DNA of 14,997 bases from RBG-16-66-20 sp049651845 (GCA_049651845.1 JBASCW010000057.1:1-14997); one strand, 5' to 3'. Numbered from the stretch's first letter, positions 1 to 6,320 are shown. Notes: generated by a model from the letters alone, not told the origin. Program-made: numbers and translations.

Positions 1-291
1 GAAGGAGACGCTAGCGCCAATCCACCGGACGCCGTTTGGCCAACGCGGCGCAGCCACGGCTGGAGAACCCTCGAGGAACGTTATCGATCCGGCAGCAATG
101 CCGGCACCTCAGATCCTAGGGCGAGGCAGCTCCGTGACGCACAACAGTCTTGCGCTACCCAACGCGCGCATATCAGCTTGATCTACCGTCGTCATTCTGG
201 TCCCGCCGCGTCGCCCAAACTGCGCTATGCAAAGGATAAACGCTGCACCAGAGGCAGTCGACTTCACTCGCCCCTTGACGGCGTTAAGCCA
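1..291. other. Unassigned sequence left of the attC site
   Basis: No recognisable gene is seen here. The plus strand stays open in frame 1 from the left edge to a TAG at 358-360, but the translation is rich in Arg, Ser and Gly and resembles no family I know. On the minus strand this should be the start of the next integron cassette, because it begins directly after the core site at 292-298. A hairpin-forming repeat (CCGGCA, 4-nt loop, TGCCGG) lies near 90-105. A GTTGGCC on the minus strand (38-44) matches an attC core but has no partner arm, so I do not call a second attC. Confidence 0.4.
109..267 (-). CDS. Possible small cassette ORF (52 aa), unknown function
   Basis: This minus-strand frame starts with GTG at 265-267, preceded by AAGGGG a few bases upstream, and ends in TGA. 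It lies just downstream of the attC core, where the first ORF of the next cassette would be expected. The 52-residue product begins MKSTASGAAFILCIAQFG, a short hydrophobic stretch that could be a weak membrane or signal segment, and the rest is basic and unremarkable. I recognise no family. The frame continues open upstream to 483 through the attC and the neighbouring gene, so its openness alone is weak evidence. The plus strand is also open here. Treat this as a candidate only. Confidence 0.22.
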   Translation of the reverse strand: MKSTASGAAFILCIAQFGRRGGTRMTTVDQADMRALGSARLLCVTELPRPRI

Positions 292-362
292 TATCAACGT
301 TCCGGTCGAGCCGCCGTAGGGGCGCGCAGCGACCCGGAGGTCGGCTCGAACCGGGGTTAGCC
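292..362 (-). other. attC: Integron attC recombination site
   Basis: Read on the minus strand, the 71 bp contain the parts of an attC site in order. R'' is GGCTAAC (356-362), followed by a 5-nt spacer. L'' is TTCGAGCC (343-350). A variable central part follows, then L' GGCTCGAC (305-312), a 6-nt spacer and R' GTTGATA (292-298). The arms CCGGTTCGAGCCG and CGGCTCGACCGG pair with a single extra T bulged out, which matches the extrahelical base expected in attC. The spacers and the L boxes resemble those of aadA-type attC sites. R' departs from the GTTRRRY consensus after GTTGA. The stop codon of the 126-aa gene lies inside R'', a usual position for a cassette gene. Confidence 0.75.
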
Positions 363-758
363 CCGGTTTTGTATGTAGACATGCGCGGCGACACCGATGA
401 TTAGGCAAGCTAGGGCAACGATGTCGGCCACGAAAACGCGCGCAACTTGAGCGTTGTAGCCGCCGACAGACCAGGCTAGCCACAGGAAAGAGACAACGCT
501 GACAAAGCCAGCTATGAACGCGACAGTTTGAAATGGCGGCCGAAAGGCGGCGAAAAGTAGGAACAGACCAAGGAGGCCGAAGAGCACGGCACGATGGCGC
601 ATGAGGATGGCGAGGTTGGGCTCGTTGAAGGACAGGCCATAGAGCGCGGCAAGCCGTTCGCCTCCGAGCACGCCTGACAGTGGCAGCAAATGAATGACGG
701 CGACTACAACAAGCATTGCTGATACGAGATAACGCATGGACGCTCCTGAGGGGGCTAA
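298..758 (-). mobile_element. Integron gene cassette (membrane protein gene plus attC)
   Basis: The cassette would run from the TTAGCC of a core site on the minus strand (GTTAGCC, 753-759) to the G of the next core site at 298. As expected for a cassette, R'' of its own attC (GGCTAAC) is the exact complement of the core formed by its first bases. The match extends to a 9-bp inverted repeat, GTTAGCCCC at 356-364 and GGGGCTAAC at 751-759. The start codon lies about 20 nt inside the cassette after a Shine-Dalgarno sequence, a typical layout. No integrase or further attC is visible, so whether the integron is chromosomal or mobile cannot be told. Confidence 0.65.
357..737 (-). CDS. Small four-helix integral membrane protein
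   Basis: The 126-residue protein is mostly hydrophobic, with four predicted membrane segments at about residues 4-24, 48-66, 69-91 and 99-121. Short polar loops separate them, including an Asn-Glu-Pro-Asn loop near residue 40. Proteins of this kind are common in proteobacteria, often as cassette genes, and have no established function; some database entries call them phosphopantetheine adenylyltransferase, which the sequence does not support. The ATG at 735-737 is chosen because AGGAG lies 5 nt upstream. Its stop codon is inside the attC. The IS1182 remnant begins about 20 bp upstream of the start, so any native promoter or neighbouring cassette has been displaced and expression may depend on the insertion sequence. 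Confidence 0.8.
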   Translation of the reverse strand: MRYLVSAMLVVVAVIHLLPLSGVLGGERLAALYGLSFNEPNLAILMRHRAVLFGLLGLFLLFAAFRPPFQTVAFIAGFVSVVSFLWLAWSVGGYNAQVARVFVADIVALACLIIGVAAHVYIQNRG

Positions 759-2191
759 CGAAGCTGTAGAAAAAGCCGGTTTTCAGACGAACGCTGCCGG
801 GTGATTCTCGGCGGGCGCGATGTTTTCGTGATTTTTCTGTTCATCGGCGAGTGCTCGTCGTGTGCAGGCACCTGCTCTTCGGTGTTCTCATCTTGCGTAG
901 CCATGCTGCGCCAGCTTTTCAATATTATGAACCAGGCAGTACGGGTGCCACTGCGTGTTTGCTTTGGGCTGCGTTCGTAGCGTGAAACGATCCAGCCGCT
1001 TATTGTGCCGCAGGTTGGCGAACACGGGTTCCACGATGGCGATGCGCCGGCCATAGAGTTTGCGGCCGCGGGCGCTGTCGATCGCGCGCTTCATGCGCTC
1101 GGTGTAACGCGAGGGCGATGCCTGGTCCTTGTCGAAGAACGCCACCTGGCGGGTTTGCGTCCGGTCCGGATAGCGCAGGCATTGGTCTCTCAGGTGGCAG
1201 GGAACGCAGTCACGCTTGGCGCCTTGGAACTTGTGATGCCTGCGCCCGTGCGTCGAGCGGTTGCTGCCGGTGGAGTAGAGCTTCTTGCCCGCCGGGCAGA
1301 TGCAGGTGCGGGTGGCCGGGTCGTAGGCGAAATCAATCGGTTGAAACGTGCCGCTGGAGGGTTTGTCGGTGGCCGTCTTGTCATGAGCGGATCGGGCAGC
1401 GCCTTGTAGCGGGCCTGCCCGGCGAATCTCTCATCGCGCCGGCGCATGAGCCCGTTGGCGATCAACGCCGGCACTGCGGCATCGTGCAGGCCGTGCAGGT
1501 TCGCCTCGCTGTGGTAGCCCGCATCGGCCGTGACGATCGTCTGGTCGGTGCGCAGTCCATCGGTCTTCTGCACCATCGGCGGCAACACGCTTTGCTCGCT
1601 GCCCGAGCCGTGCGTCTGGGCCGCCACGACGATCTGCGCCTGGCCATCGACCGCGGCCACCGCGGTGTAGCCCTGGATCACGCCTTTGGAGGTCGCCATC
1701 TTCGCGCCGTCGTTGTCGGTGACGTTGCTTTTGCGGATTGCGCCCTTCTCGGAGCGGCGCTCCGCGTGCTTCTCAAGGAATCGCCGGATGCGCTTCGCCT
1801 CGGTCCGCAGCCGATCGATTCTCGCGCCGTGCTCCGCCGTCTCTTCCCCCGGGTGGGCGCGCTCGTCACGACCGCGATGCTCCTTCATCATCTTCGCCAC
1901 CGCCGCTTCCATTCGTCCGGCCTCATGGGCAAGCTCGGCGTGGGCGCCGCTCCTCCTCTTGTCGGCATTGCTCGGCAGCTTCACCCCGTCGATCGCGAAC
2001 ATCTGGCGCCCGATCAGCCCCTGCCGGTCGCAAATGAGCAGCACCTGGGTGAACACCGCCGAAACCTCTTCACCCAGTTCCCGCACGAACTTGGCGATCG
2101 TCGTGAACTGCGGCGCGCTATCGCCCGAGATCGCCATGAAGAGCACGTTCTCCCGGCACAGCCGCTCGATCCCCCGGCCGCTCACCGCGAT
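759..2191 (-). mobile_element. IS1182-family insertion sequence remnant
   Basis: This region carries most of an IS1182-type transposase on the minus strand. Its transposase-3' end is probably near 759, where the plus strand reads CGAAGCTGTAGAAAAAG. This is inferred from the position, about 130 bp past the transposase stop, and from the A-rich terminal look, not from a matched inverted repeat. The other terminus is missing: homology to the transposase stops near 2191 and no matching inverted repeat is seen beyond it. If 759 is the true end, the element abuts CTAA (755-758), a plausible palindromic target of the NTAN kind reported for this family, inside an integron core site. Confidence 0.7.
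888..2191 (-). pseudogene. IS1182-family transposase, N-truncated and frameshifted
   Basis: The first part (about 1390-2185) reads CRENVLFMAISGDSAPQF, then FAIDGVKLPSN with the first catalytic Asp, an Arg/Glu-rich helical segment, KSNVTDNDGAKMATSKG, and TADAGYHSE with the second Asp. Near 1385-1390, after RYKALPDPL, the frame is lost by one base. The continuation is in the next frame (888-1385): HDKTATDKPSSGTFQ, a Cys-rich segment ending CVPCHLRDQCLRYPD, then YGRRIAIVEPVFANLRHNK, which holds the third acidic residue, and a stop at 888. Roughly the first 90 residues of the family are absent, and a TAG lies just upstream of the first homologous residues. No slippery run is present at the shift, so decay is likelier than programmed frameshifting. 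The gene is non-functional. Confidence 0.85.
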
Positions 2192-2284
2192 CTAGGGCTC
2201 CGACCGAGGATCGAGCAACGCAGACGCTGCGAACGCCACGATAACGGCAATGCAGAACGCGAAAAGAACCGCCGCTGCGCTGTT
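2192..2284. other. Orphan 93-bp segment between the two IS remnants
   Basis: This DNA belongs to neither transposase. Before the IS1380 element arrived it would have joined the 3' end of senB directly, since both sides carry CTAG. In the senB frame it is open without a stop and continues into the IS1182 remnant as far as 2118. In another minus-strand frame it encodes a hydrophobic stretch ending in TAG at 2192-2194, but that frame also has a stop at the CTAG, so it is probably chance. It is the junction of an older rearrangement whose partner is lost. Confidence 0.4.
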
Positions 2285-2302
2285 CTAGCCCGGATTTCTC
2301 AC
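2285..2302 (+). repeat. Left target CTAG and IRL of the IS1380 element
   Basis: CTAG (2285-2288) followed by the terminal repeat CCCGGATTTCTCAC (2289-2302). The full 18 bp are the perfect reverse complement of 3242-3259. Because CTAG is a palindrome, it can be read either as part of the repeat or as a 4-bp target duplication. A duplication of 4-5 bp would suit the IS1380 family. Confidence 0.9.
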
Positions 2303-2315
2303 GGTAGGAACGAAA

Positions 2316-2384
2316 CATCGGGGCGGGAGTCGTGAAAGTGTCTCTGGCAGAGATACTTAACCGACTCTTGGAGCAGCCCCGATG
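2316..2384 (+). promoter_or_regulatory. Long stem-loop covering the IS1380 transposase start
   Basis: CATCGGGGC (2316-2324) pairs with GCCCCGATG (2376-2384), whose last three bases are the ATG start codon. Inside it, GAGTCG (2327-2332) pairs with CGACTC (2362-2367), and the tip has its own small hairpin TCTCTGGCAGAGA (2341-2353). A transcript reading in from outside the element would fold this and bury the start codon. This is the same logic as the protective 5' stem-loops known in some other insertion sequences, and its role here is inferred. Confidence 0.6.
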
Positions 2385-3019
2385 CGAACACAGTGTAGCG
2401 CGCAGCAGTACGAATTTGAAGCGGTTGGACGCCGAGCGGTGGTAGCGGCATTCGATGGCGGTGCGGTGAGTTCGGACGCCGGGGCGCTGCTGCTCGCGGG
2501 GCTGGATCGCGGTGTTGGGTTGATCAAGCGCTTTGCCGGTTGTTTCGAGGATCGGCGCGATCCGGATCTGATCGGGTGATCGGCAAGGCCGAGCATCTGT
2601 CCGCGGGCGCCAATCCGCGCCTCATCGTCACCTCGCTCAGCCCCGAGCAGTGGGAGGCGCGCGCCCTGTACGAAGAGCTTTACTGCGCCCGTGGCGAGAT
2701 GGAGAACCGCATCAAGGAGCAGCAGCTCGACTTGTTCGCCGATCGCACCTCCACCGCCACCATGAAGGCGAACCAGTTGCGTCTGTGGTTCGCCTCGATG
2801 GCGTACGTCCTGTTGAACCGGCTGCGCGAGGTGGCCTTCGCGGGCACCGAACTGGCCAACGCCACCGTGGGCACGATCCGTTTGAAGCTCTTGAAGATCG
2901 GTGCCCTGGTCAAAGTGAGCGTGCGGCGTGTGCGCATTGCCATGGCTTCGGGCTGTCCGTACCAGGAGGTGTTCGCACACGCCCACGGCGCGATCGCGCG
3001 CCTTGGCGCAAGTCCCTGA
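2382..3019 (+). pseudogene. IS1380-family transposase with the middle deleted
   Basis: The N-terminal piece (2382-2579, 65 aa) has the family signature VVAAFDGGAVSSDAGALLL, with the first catalytic Asp, followed by FAGCFEDRRDPDLI. The C-terminal piece (from about 2576 to 3019) starts VIGKAEHLSAGANPR and continues through YCARGEMENRIKEQQLDLF, which holds the catalytic Glu, to a helical C-terminus. A block of roughly 200 or more residues, including the second catalytic Asp, is missing. The two pieces are in different frames, so the first ends in a TGA at the junction. The 7-bp TGATCGG occurs at 2569-2575 and again at 2577-2583, which suggests deletion between short repeats. The product cannot be active. 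Confidence 0.88.
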
Positions 3020-3214
3020 GTCGAGTGAACTTGGCAGGTCTGTTTGAGACGTGGCCGAAGTTCTGGCCGGACCCCTATTGTTCAGCGCGGCGTTCTGAGC
3101 AAAACAAACTCCGCAAATCGCCAATCAGCGACGAAAAACGCTCAAAACACTCTGCTTCTCGCACGCCCCAGCGCCTTACCTTCCTCGAATTTACTCCGGG
3201 CCGCCGATCCGGGC

Positions 3215-4180
3215 TCACCTCAACCCGTCAAGCGATTGACTGTGAGAAATCCGGGCTAGCAACGCGGATTTCTCGGCAGACGGTGAGAATTGAGGCTTAC
3301 GGCGATTTAGGCTGTTGCTGAGTTTCTTGTAACGTCCCGATTCGCTTGACGCTTTCCGTATGAGATCCGCGAGCGCCTGGTCGTCGTAGAGGCGGTAGTA
3401 ACCCGGGTAGTCCGCGCCCAGCATTCCCACATTTCCCGGCACGCGCGAGGCGAGGACGGGCGTGCCGATGCGGGCGGCTTCGCAGATGACGTTGGCGCCG
3501 CCTTCCATCACGGAGCTCACCACGAGCGCGTGGCTGCGCGCGATCCATTTCATGGCTTCGGCGTGGGGGAGGCTGCCGAGCCAGCGGTAGCGGGGCTCGC
3601 GCTTCATCCATTTCCGGGCGATCGGGGCCATGGCGGGGTCGAGGGCGGCGCCGAGCTGGACGACTTGGTAGTCGCCTTTCAGGTGCCGCAGCGCCATCAC
3701 GGCGCGGAAGGGGTCTTTCACTTTGCGCAGGTGGCCTACGACGGCGATGCGGAAGGGGCGCGCGGGCGGGGCGTGCTTGAGCTTGGTGTCGGAGGACTGG
3801 TAGACGACGCTCGTTTTCTTGCGCCACTTCTTCGGTAGCGTCCGCTTCGCTTCGGACTGCAGGACGATGATGCGGTCGGCGAGGTCGAGCGACTCCTTCG
3901 CTTTCTTTGAGCCGCGCGGCAGGTCGCGGTAGAGGTCGGTGCCGGTGAGGATGACGATGAGAGCGCCGTCGGGGCGGGCGTCCTTGTAGTGGCGCACCGA
4001 GGCATGGCTGCGGTCGGCGTGCAGGGCGATGAGGAGGTCGCAGCGCTCGCCGTTCCACTCGTTGAGGACCGCCACGCGGTGGCCGGCCGAGCGCAGCATC
4101 GACGCCCAGCGCGCCGCGGTGTGGCGGTTGCCGGTGCGGCTGCCGGGCGGGGTGGGGGTGACGATGACGATGCGGGCCAT
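3215..4180 (-). CDS. senB: Selenosugar synthase SenB (selenoneine pathway)
   Basis: SenB is a GT-B glycosyltransferase-like enzyme. In the characterised selenoneine pathway it makes a 1-seleno-sugar from a UDP-sugar (UDP-GlcNAc) and selenophosphate. The protein starts MARIVIVTPTPPGSRTGNRH, the typical family N-terminus. It has an N-terminal Rossmann half (about 1-135), a linker, and a C-terminal half starting FRIAVVGHLRKVKDP (143-157). The nucleotide-sugar region is MEGGANVICEAARIGTPVLAS (225-245), with Glu226 and Glu234. Family-like sequence runs through Leu308. The last 13 residues and the stop come from the end of the IS1380 element, so the native tail is lost but the catalytic part is complete. 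The start faces senA across 25 bp. The 3' part is AT-rich and uses rare codons. Function is probably retained. Confidence 0.88.
   Translation of the reverse strand: MARIVIVTPTPPGSRTGNRHTAARWASMLRSAGHRVAVLNEWNGERCDLLIALHADRSHASVRHYKDARPDGALIVILTGTDLYRDLPRGSKKAKESLDLADRIIVLQSEAKRTLPKKWRKKTSVVYQSSDTKLKHAPPARPFRIAVVGHLRKVKDPFRAVMALRHLKGDYQVVQLGAALDPAMAPIARKWMKREPRYRWLGSLPHAEAMKWIARSHALVVSSVMEGGANVICEAARIGTPVLASRVPGNVGMLGADYPGYYRLYDDQALADLIRKASSESGRYKKLSNSLNRRKPQFSPSAEKSALLARISHSQSLDGLR
3242..3259 (+). repeat. IRR of the IS1380 element and right target CTAG
   Basis: The terminal repeat GTGAGAAATCCGGG (3242-3255) is followed by CTAG (3256-3259). It is the exact complement of the left end at 2285-2302. 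Read on the minus strand, CTAG supplies the codon for Leu308 of SenB and the first base of the next one. The rest of the repeat encodes Ala-Arg-Ile-Ser-His of the altered tail. Confidence 0.9.
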
Positions 4181-4190
4181 GGGCGTCGGC

Positions 4191-4196
4191 TAAACT
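4191..4196 (+). promoter_or_regulatory. -10-like box of senA
   Basis: TAAACT lies 9 nt before the senA ATG. No good -35 is seen at 16-18 bp upstream and there is no Shine-Dalgarno sequence, so transcription would start at or very near the ATG. The box must fit in the 25-bp gap shared with senB, whose own promoter I cannot identify. Confidence 0.4.
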
Positions 4197-4205
4197 TCTG
4201 CGGCG

Positions 4206-5270
4206 ATGTTAGCCGACCTGCGCGACGACCTGCTCGATAGCCGCCAGCGCACCGCGCGCGCGACCGCGGGCCTGGAGGGCGCGCGGCTGCTCGGCCCCAA
4301 GCTCGAGATCGTCAATCCGCCGCTCTGGGAGATCGGCCACGTCGGCTGGTTCCAGGAGTACTGGTGCGTGCGGCGCAAGCCCGACGGCGGGGCGGGGCCG
4401 TCGATTCTGGAGGGCACCGACGCGCTCTACGACTCGGCCAAGGTCGCGCACGACACGCGCTGGGACCTGCCGCTGCCGGATTTTGAGAAGACGCGCACCT
4501 ATCTCGCCAACGTGCTCGAACTCGTCCAGGAGCGCATGGTGCGCGAGCCCGAGAACGAGGACCTCGCCTATTTCGTGCGCCTCGCGACCTTCCACGAGGA
4601 CATGCACGCCGAGGCGTTCACCTACACGCGGCAGACGCTCGGCTACGAGCACGAGGACTTCCAGGTTTCCGGCATGGTTTCCTGGGACCTGGAGTTTGAA
4701 AGGCAGAAGCACGCCCTGGGCGCAGCGCCGGGAAAGCAGTTCGTCTTCGACAACGAGAAGTGGGCGCACGAGGTCGAGGTCGGGCCGTTCGCGATCGCGA
4801 GCTCCCCGGTGACGAACGCCGAGTACCTCGTCTACGTGGAGTCGGGCGGCAAGCTGCCGCGCTACTGGAAGCAGAAGGGCGGCAAATGGCTGCAGCGCCG
4901 CTTCGACCGCTGGCTCCCGCTCGAAGCGCACGCGCCGGTGATCCACGTGGACTGGAACGAGGCGCAGGCCTACTGCGCCTGGGCGAAGCGCCGGCTGCCT
5001 GCCGAGGCGGAGTGGGAGTGCGCCGCGGCCGCAGGGGCGATCGGCCCGGCGGGCGTGTGGGAGTGGACCGCGAGCGCTTTCGAGCCCTATCCCGGCTTCG
5101 TGCGCGATCCCTACAAGGAGTATTCGGAGCCCTGGTTCGGCACCCACAAGGTGCTGCGCGGCGGCAGCTTCGCCGCGCCGGCGCGGCTGCTACGCCATAC
5201 GTTCCGCAACTTTTACATGCCCCACCGCGGCGACGTGTTCTGCGGCTTTCGCACCTGCGCGCTGGAGTAG
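4206..5270 (+). CDS. senA: Selenoneine synthase SenA (EgtB-like)
   Basis: SenA is a non-heme iron enzyme related to EgtB. It joins hercynine to a selenosugar in an O2-dependent reaction that forms the C-Se bond of selenoneine. Residues 1-170 form the DinB-like part, with LWEIGHVGWFQEYW (His45) and ATFHEDMHAEAFTYTRQ (His130, His134), the three-His iron site of the family. Residues about 185-354 form the formylglycine-generating-enzyme-like C-lectin part, with ASSPVTNAEYLVYV, RLPAEAEWE, VWEWTAS and VLRGGSF. The neighbouring SenB and SelD distinguish it from sulfur-using EgtB. The loop between AEAEWE and VWEWT is short and lacks the usual Gly-Asn. The ATG at 4206 fits the leaderless -10 box. The 3' end overlaps mnmH by 81 bp in opposite orientation. 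EgtD, the hercynine source, is not nearby. Confidence 0.88.
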   Translation: MLADLRDDLLDSRQRTARATAGLEGARLLGPKLEIVNPPLWEIGHVGWFQEYWCVRRKPDGGAGPSILEGTDALYDSAKVAHDTRWDLPLPDFEKTRTYLANVLELVQERMVREPENEDLAYFVRLATFHEDMHAEAFTYTRQTLGYEHEDFQVSGMVSWDLEFERQKHALGAAPGKQFVFDNEKWAHEVEVGPFAIASSPVTNAEYLVYVESGGKLPRYWKQKGGKWLQRRFDRWLPLEAHAPVIHVDWNEAQAYCAWAKRRLPAEAEWECAAAAGAIGPAGVWEWTASAFEPYPGFVRDPYKEYSEPWFGTHKVLRGGSFAAPARLLRHTFRNFYMPHRGDVFCGFRTCALE

Positions 5271-6314
5271 CTCGCGCGCGGCGGCATCGAACGCGGCGCT
5301 ATCGGCCGAACCCACGCGCAGGCGCGGGGCGTCGGCCAGGCGCGGGAAGTTGGTCGCCGCCGAGCGGCGGTAGGCCGGATCGTAGTGCTCATCGAGCAGC
5401 CGGCGCACGAGCGCGGGCCACGCGCCCGACGCCGCGAGCGCCTTCCACTCTTCGATCCGTTCGCGCCCGTGCAGGGCGACCAGGCAATCCAGCAGCGCGC
5501 CGAGCGCGGCCGTGTCGCTGAAGAAGTGGCGGTACTCGTCGAGCAGCAGTGCCACGCGCGCCTCGGGCGCGGTGTCGAGCAGCACGCACTCGCTCGCGCG
5601 CATGCGGGCGATCAGCGCGTCGGGGACTTGCAGCTGGCCGATCTTTTTCGACTCGCCTTCCACAAAGACCTCTTTTCCAGGCTTGAGGCACTGAAGGTCT
5701 CTGAGCAAAAGACTTTCAAACATCTTCTGCGAGGGCTGCGGGCGGCCGGGCAGGTTGCCGAGCACCGAGCCCCGGTGCGCGGCGAGGTCCTCGAGGTCGA
5801 GCACCTGCGCGCCCGCGGCGCGCAGCGCGCCGAGCAGCCGGCTCTTGCCGCTGCCGGTGACGCCGTGTACCACGCGGAACGTGAACTGCTCCGGCAGCGC
5901 GGCGAGCTGCTCCACGACGTGGCGCCGGTAGGCGCGGTAGCCGCCCTCGAGCGTCCTCGCGTCCCAGCCGATCTCGCGCAGGATGTGCGCCAAGGCGCCC
6001 GAGCGCTTGCCGCCGCGCCAGCAGTAGACGACCGGGCGCCACGATTTTGGCTTGGAAGAAAACGCGTTCTCAACGTAAGAAGCAATGTTTCTCGCCACCA
6101 GAGCCGCGCCGATCCGCTTCGCCGCGAAGGGCGATTCCTGCTTGTAGATGGTGCCCACGCGCGCGCGCTCCTCGTTGCCGAGCACCGGGAAGGATTGCGC
6201 GCCGGGAACGTGGTCTTCGGCGTACTCGGCGGGCGAGCGCGCGTCGATCAGCGTGTCGCAGCGCCGGAATTCGGCGCTGCCGAAGGCGACGGCTGCATGG
6301 CGTGCGGGGCTCAC
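5190..6314 (-). CDS. mnmH: tRNA 2-selenouridine synthase MnmH (SelU)
   Basis: MnmH replaces the 2-thio group of wobble uridine in some tRNAs (Lys, Glu, Gln) with selenium, via a geranyl intermediate, using selenophosphate from SelD. The N-terminal rhodanese domain (about 1-140) has LIDARSPAEYAEDHVPGA and the catalytic loop VVYCWRGGKRSG with Cys98. The C-terminal domain has a P-loop, GVTGSGKS (151-158), and a family segment FVEGESKKIGQLQVP. The total of 374 residues is close to the usual length. The start is a GTG at 6312-6314 just after a -10-like TAGAAT. It lies 28 nt downstream of the stop of the next gene on the same strand, so co-transcription is also possible. The last 27 codons run antisense to the end of senA. 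It shares the selenophosphate supply with SenB. Confidence 0.93.
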   Translation of the reverse strand: MSPARHAAVAFGSAEFRRCDTLIDARSPAEYAEDHVPGAQSFPVLGNEERARVGTIYKQESPFAAKRIGAALVARNIASYVENAFSSKPKSWRPVVYCWRGGKRSGALAHILREIGWDARTLEGGYRAYRRHVVEQLAALPEQFTFRVVHGVTGSGKSRLLGALRAAGAQVLDLEDLAAHRGSVLGNLPGRPQPSQKMFESLLLRDLQCLKPGKEVFVEGESKKIGQLQVPDALIARMRASECVLLDTAPEARVALLLDEYRHFFSDTAALGALLDCLVALHGRERIEEWKALAASGAWPALVRRLLDEHYDPAYRRSAATNFPRLADAPRLRVGSADSAAFDAAARELLQRAGAKAAEHVAAVGHVKVAERMA

Positions 6315-6320
6315 GCGCGC

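Larger units (their letters stand above)
2289..3255 (+). mobile_element. IS1380-family element with internal deletion
   Basis: The element is bounded by perfect 14-bp inverted repeats and flanked by CTAG on both sides. It is about 970 bp long, whereas members of the family are usually near 1.6-1.7 kb. The missing part is the middle of the transposase. After the transposase stop at 3019 there are about 220 bp of non-coding 3' sequence up to the right repeat. This stretch includes a direct repeat, ATCCGGGCT, at about 3207-3215 and 3249-3257. Both ends are intact, so the element could in principle be mobilised in trans by a complete relative. It is inserted in the last codons of senB. Confidence 0.88.

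Noticed and set aside
157..289. A possible second attC from GCTTAAC to GTTGGGT on the minus strand
   Set aside because: The two cores fit the consensus but the sequences next to them cannot pair as L'' and L' arms.
1..360. Plus-strand frame open from the left edge to the TAG at 358-360
   Set aside because: The translation matches no family. The region reads better as cassette and attC DNA on the other strand, so openness alone is not enough.
349..370. AACCGGGG-TTAG-CCCCGGTT followed by TTTT, looking like an intrinsic terminator
   Set aside because: It could terminate plus-strand transcription, but no convincing plus-strand gene precedes it. For the minus-strand gene no T-run follows. Most of it is better explained as the R''/spacer part of attC.
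1380..1395. Programmed frameshift in the IS1182 transposase
   Set aside because: There is no slippery A or T run, and the gene also lacks its N-terminus, so simple decay explains it.
2192..2284. Hydrophobic minus-strand peptide that could be the end of a membrane protein
   Set aside because: Its frame has a stop at the CTAG, and in the reconstructed pre-insertion sequence it lies out of frame behind senB, so there is no gene it could belong to.
1118..2335. A 405-codon plus-strand frame across the IS1182 remnant
   Set aside because: The minus strand carries the recognisable transposase, including its catalytic residues; the plus frame is a shadow.
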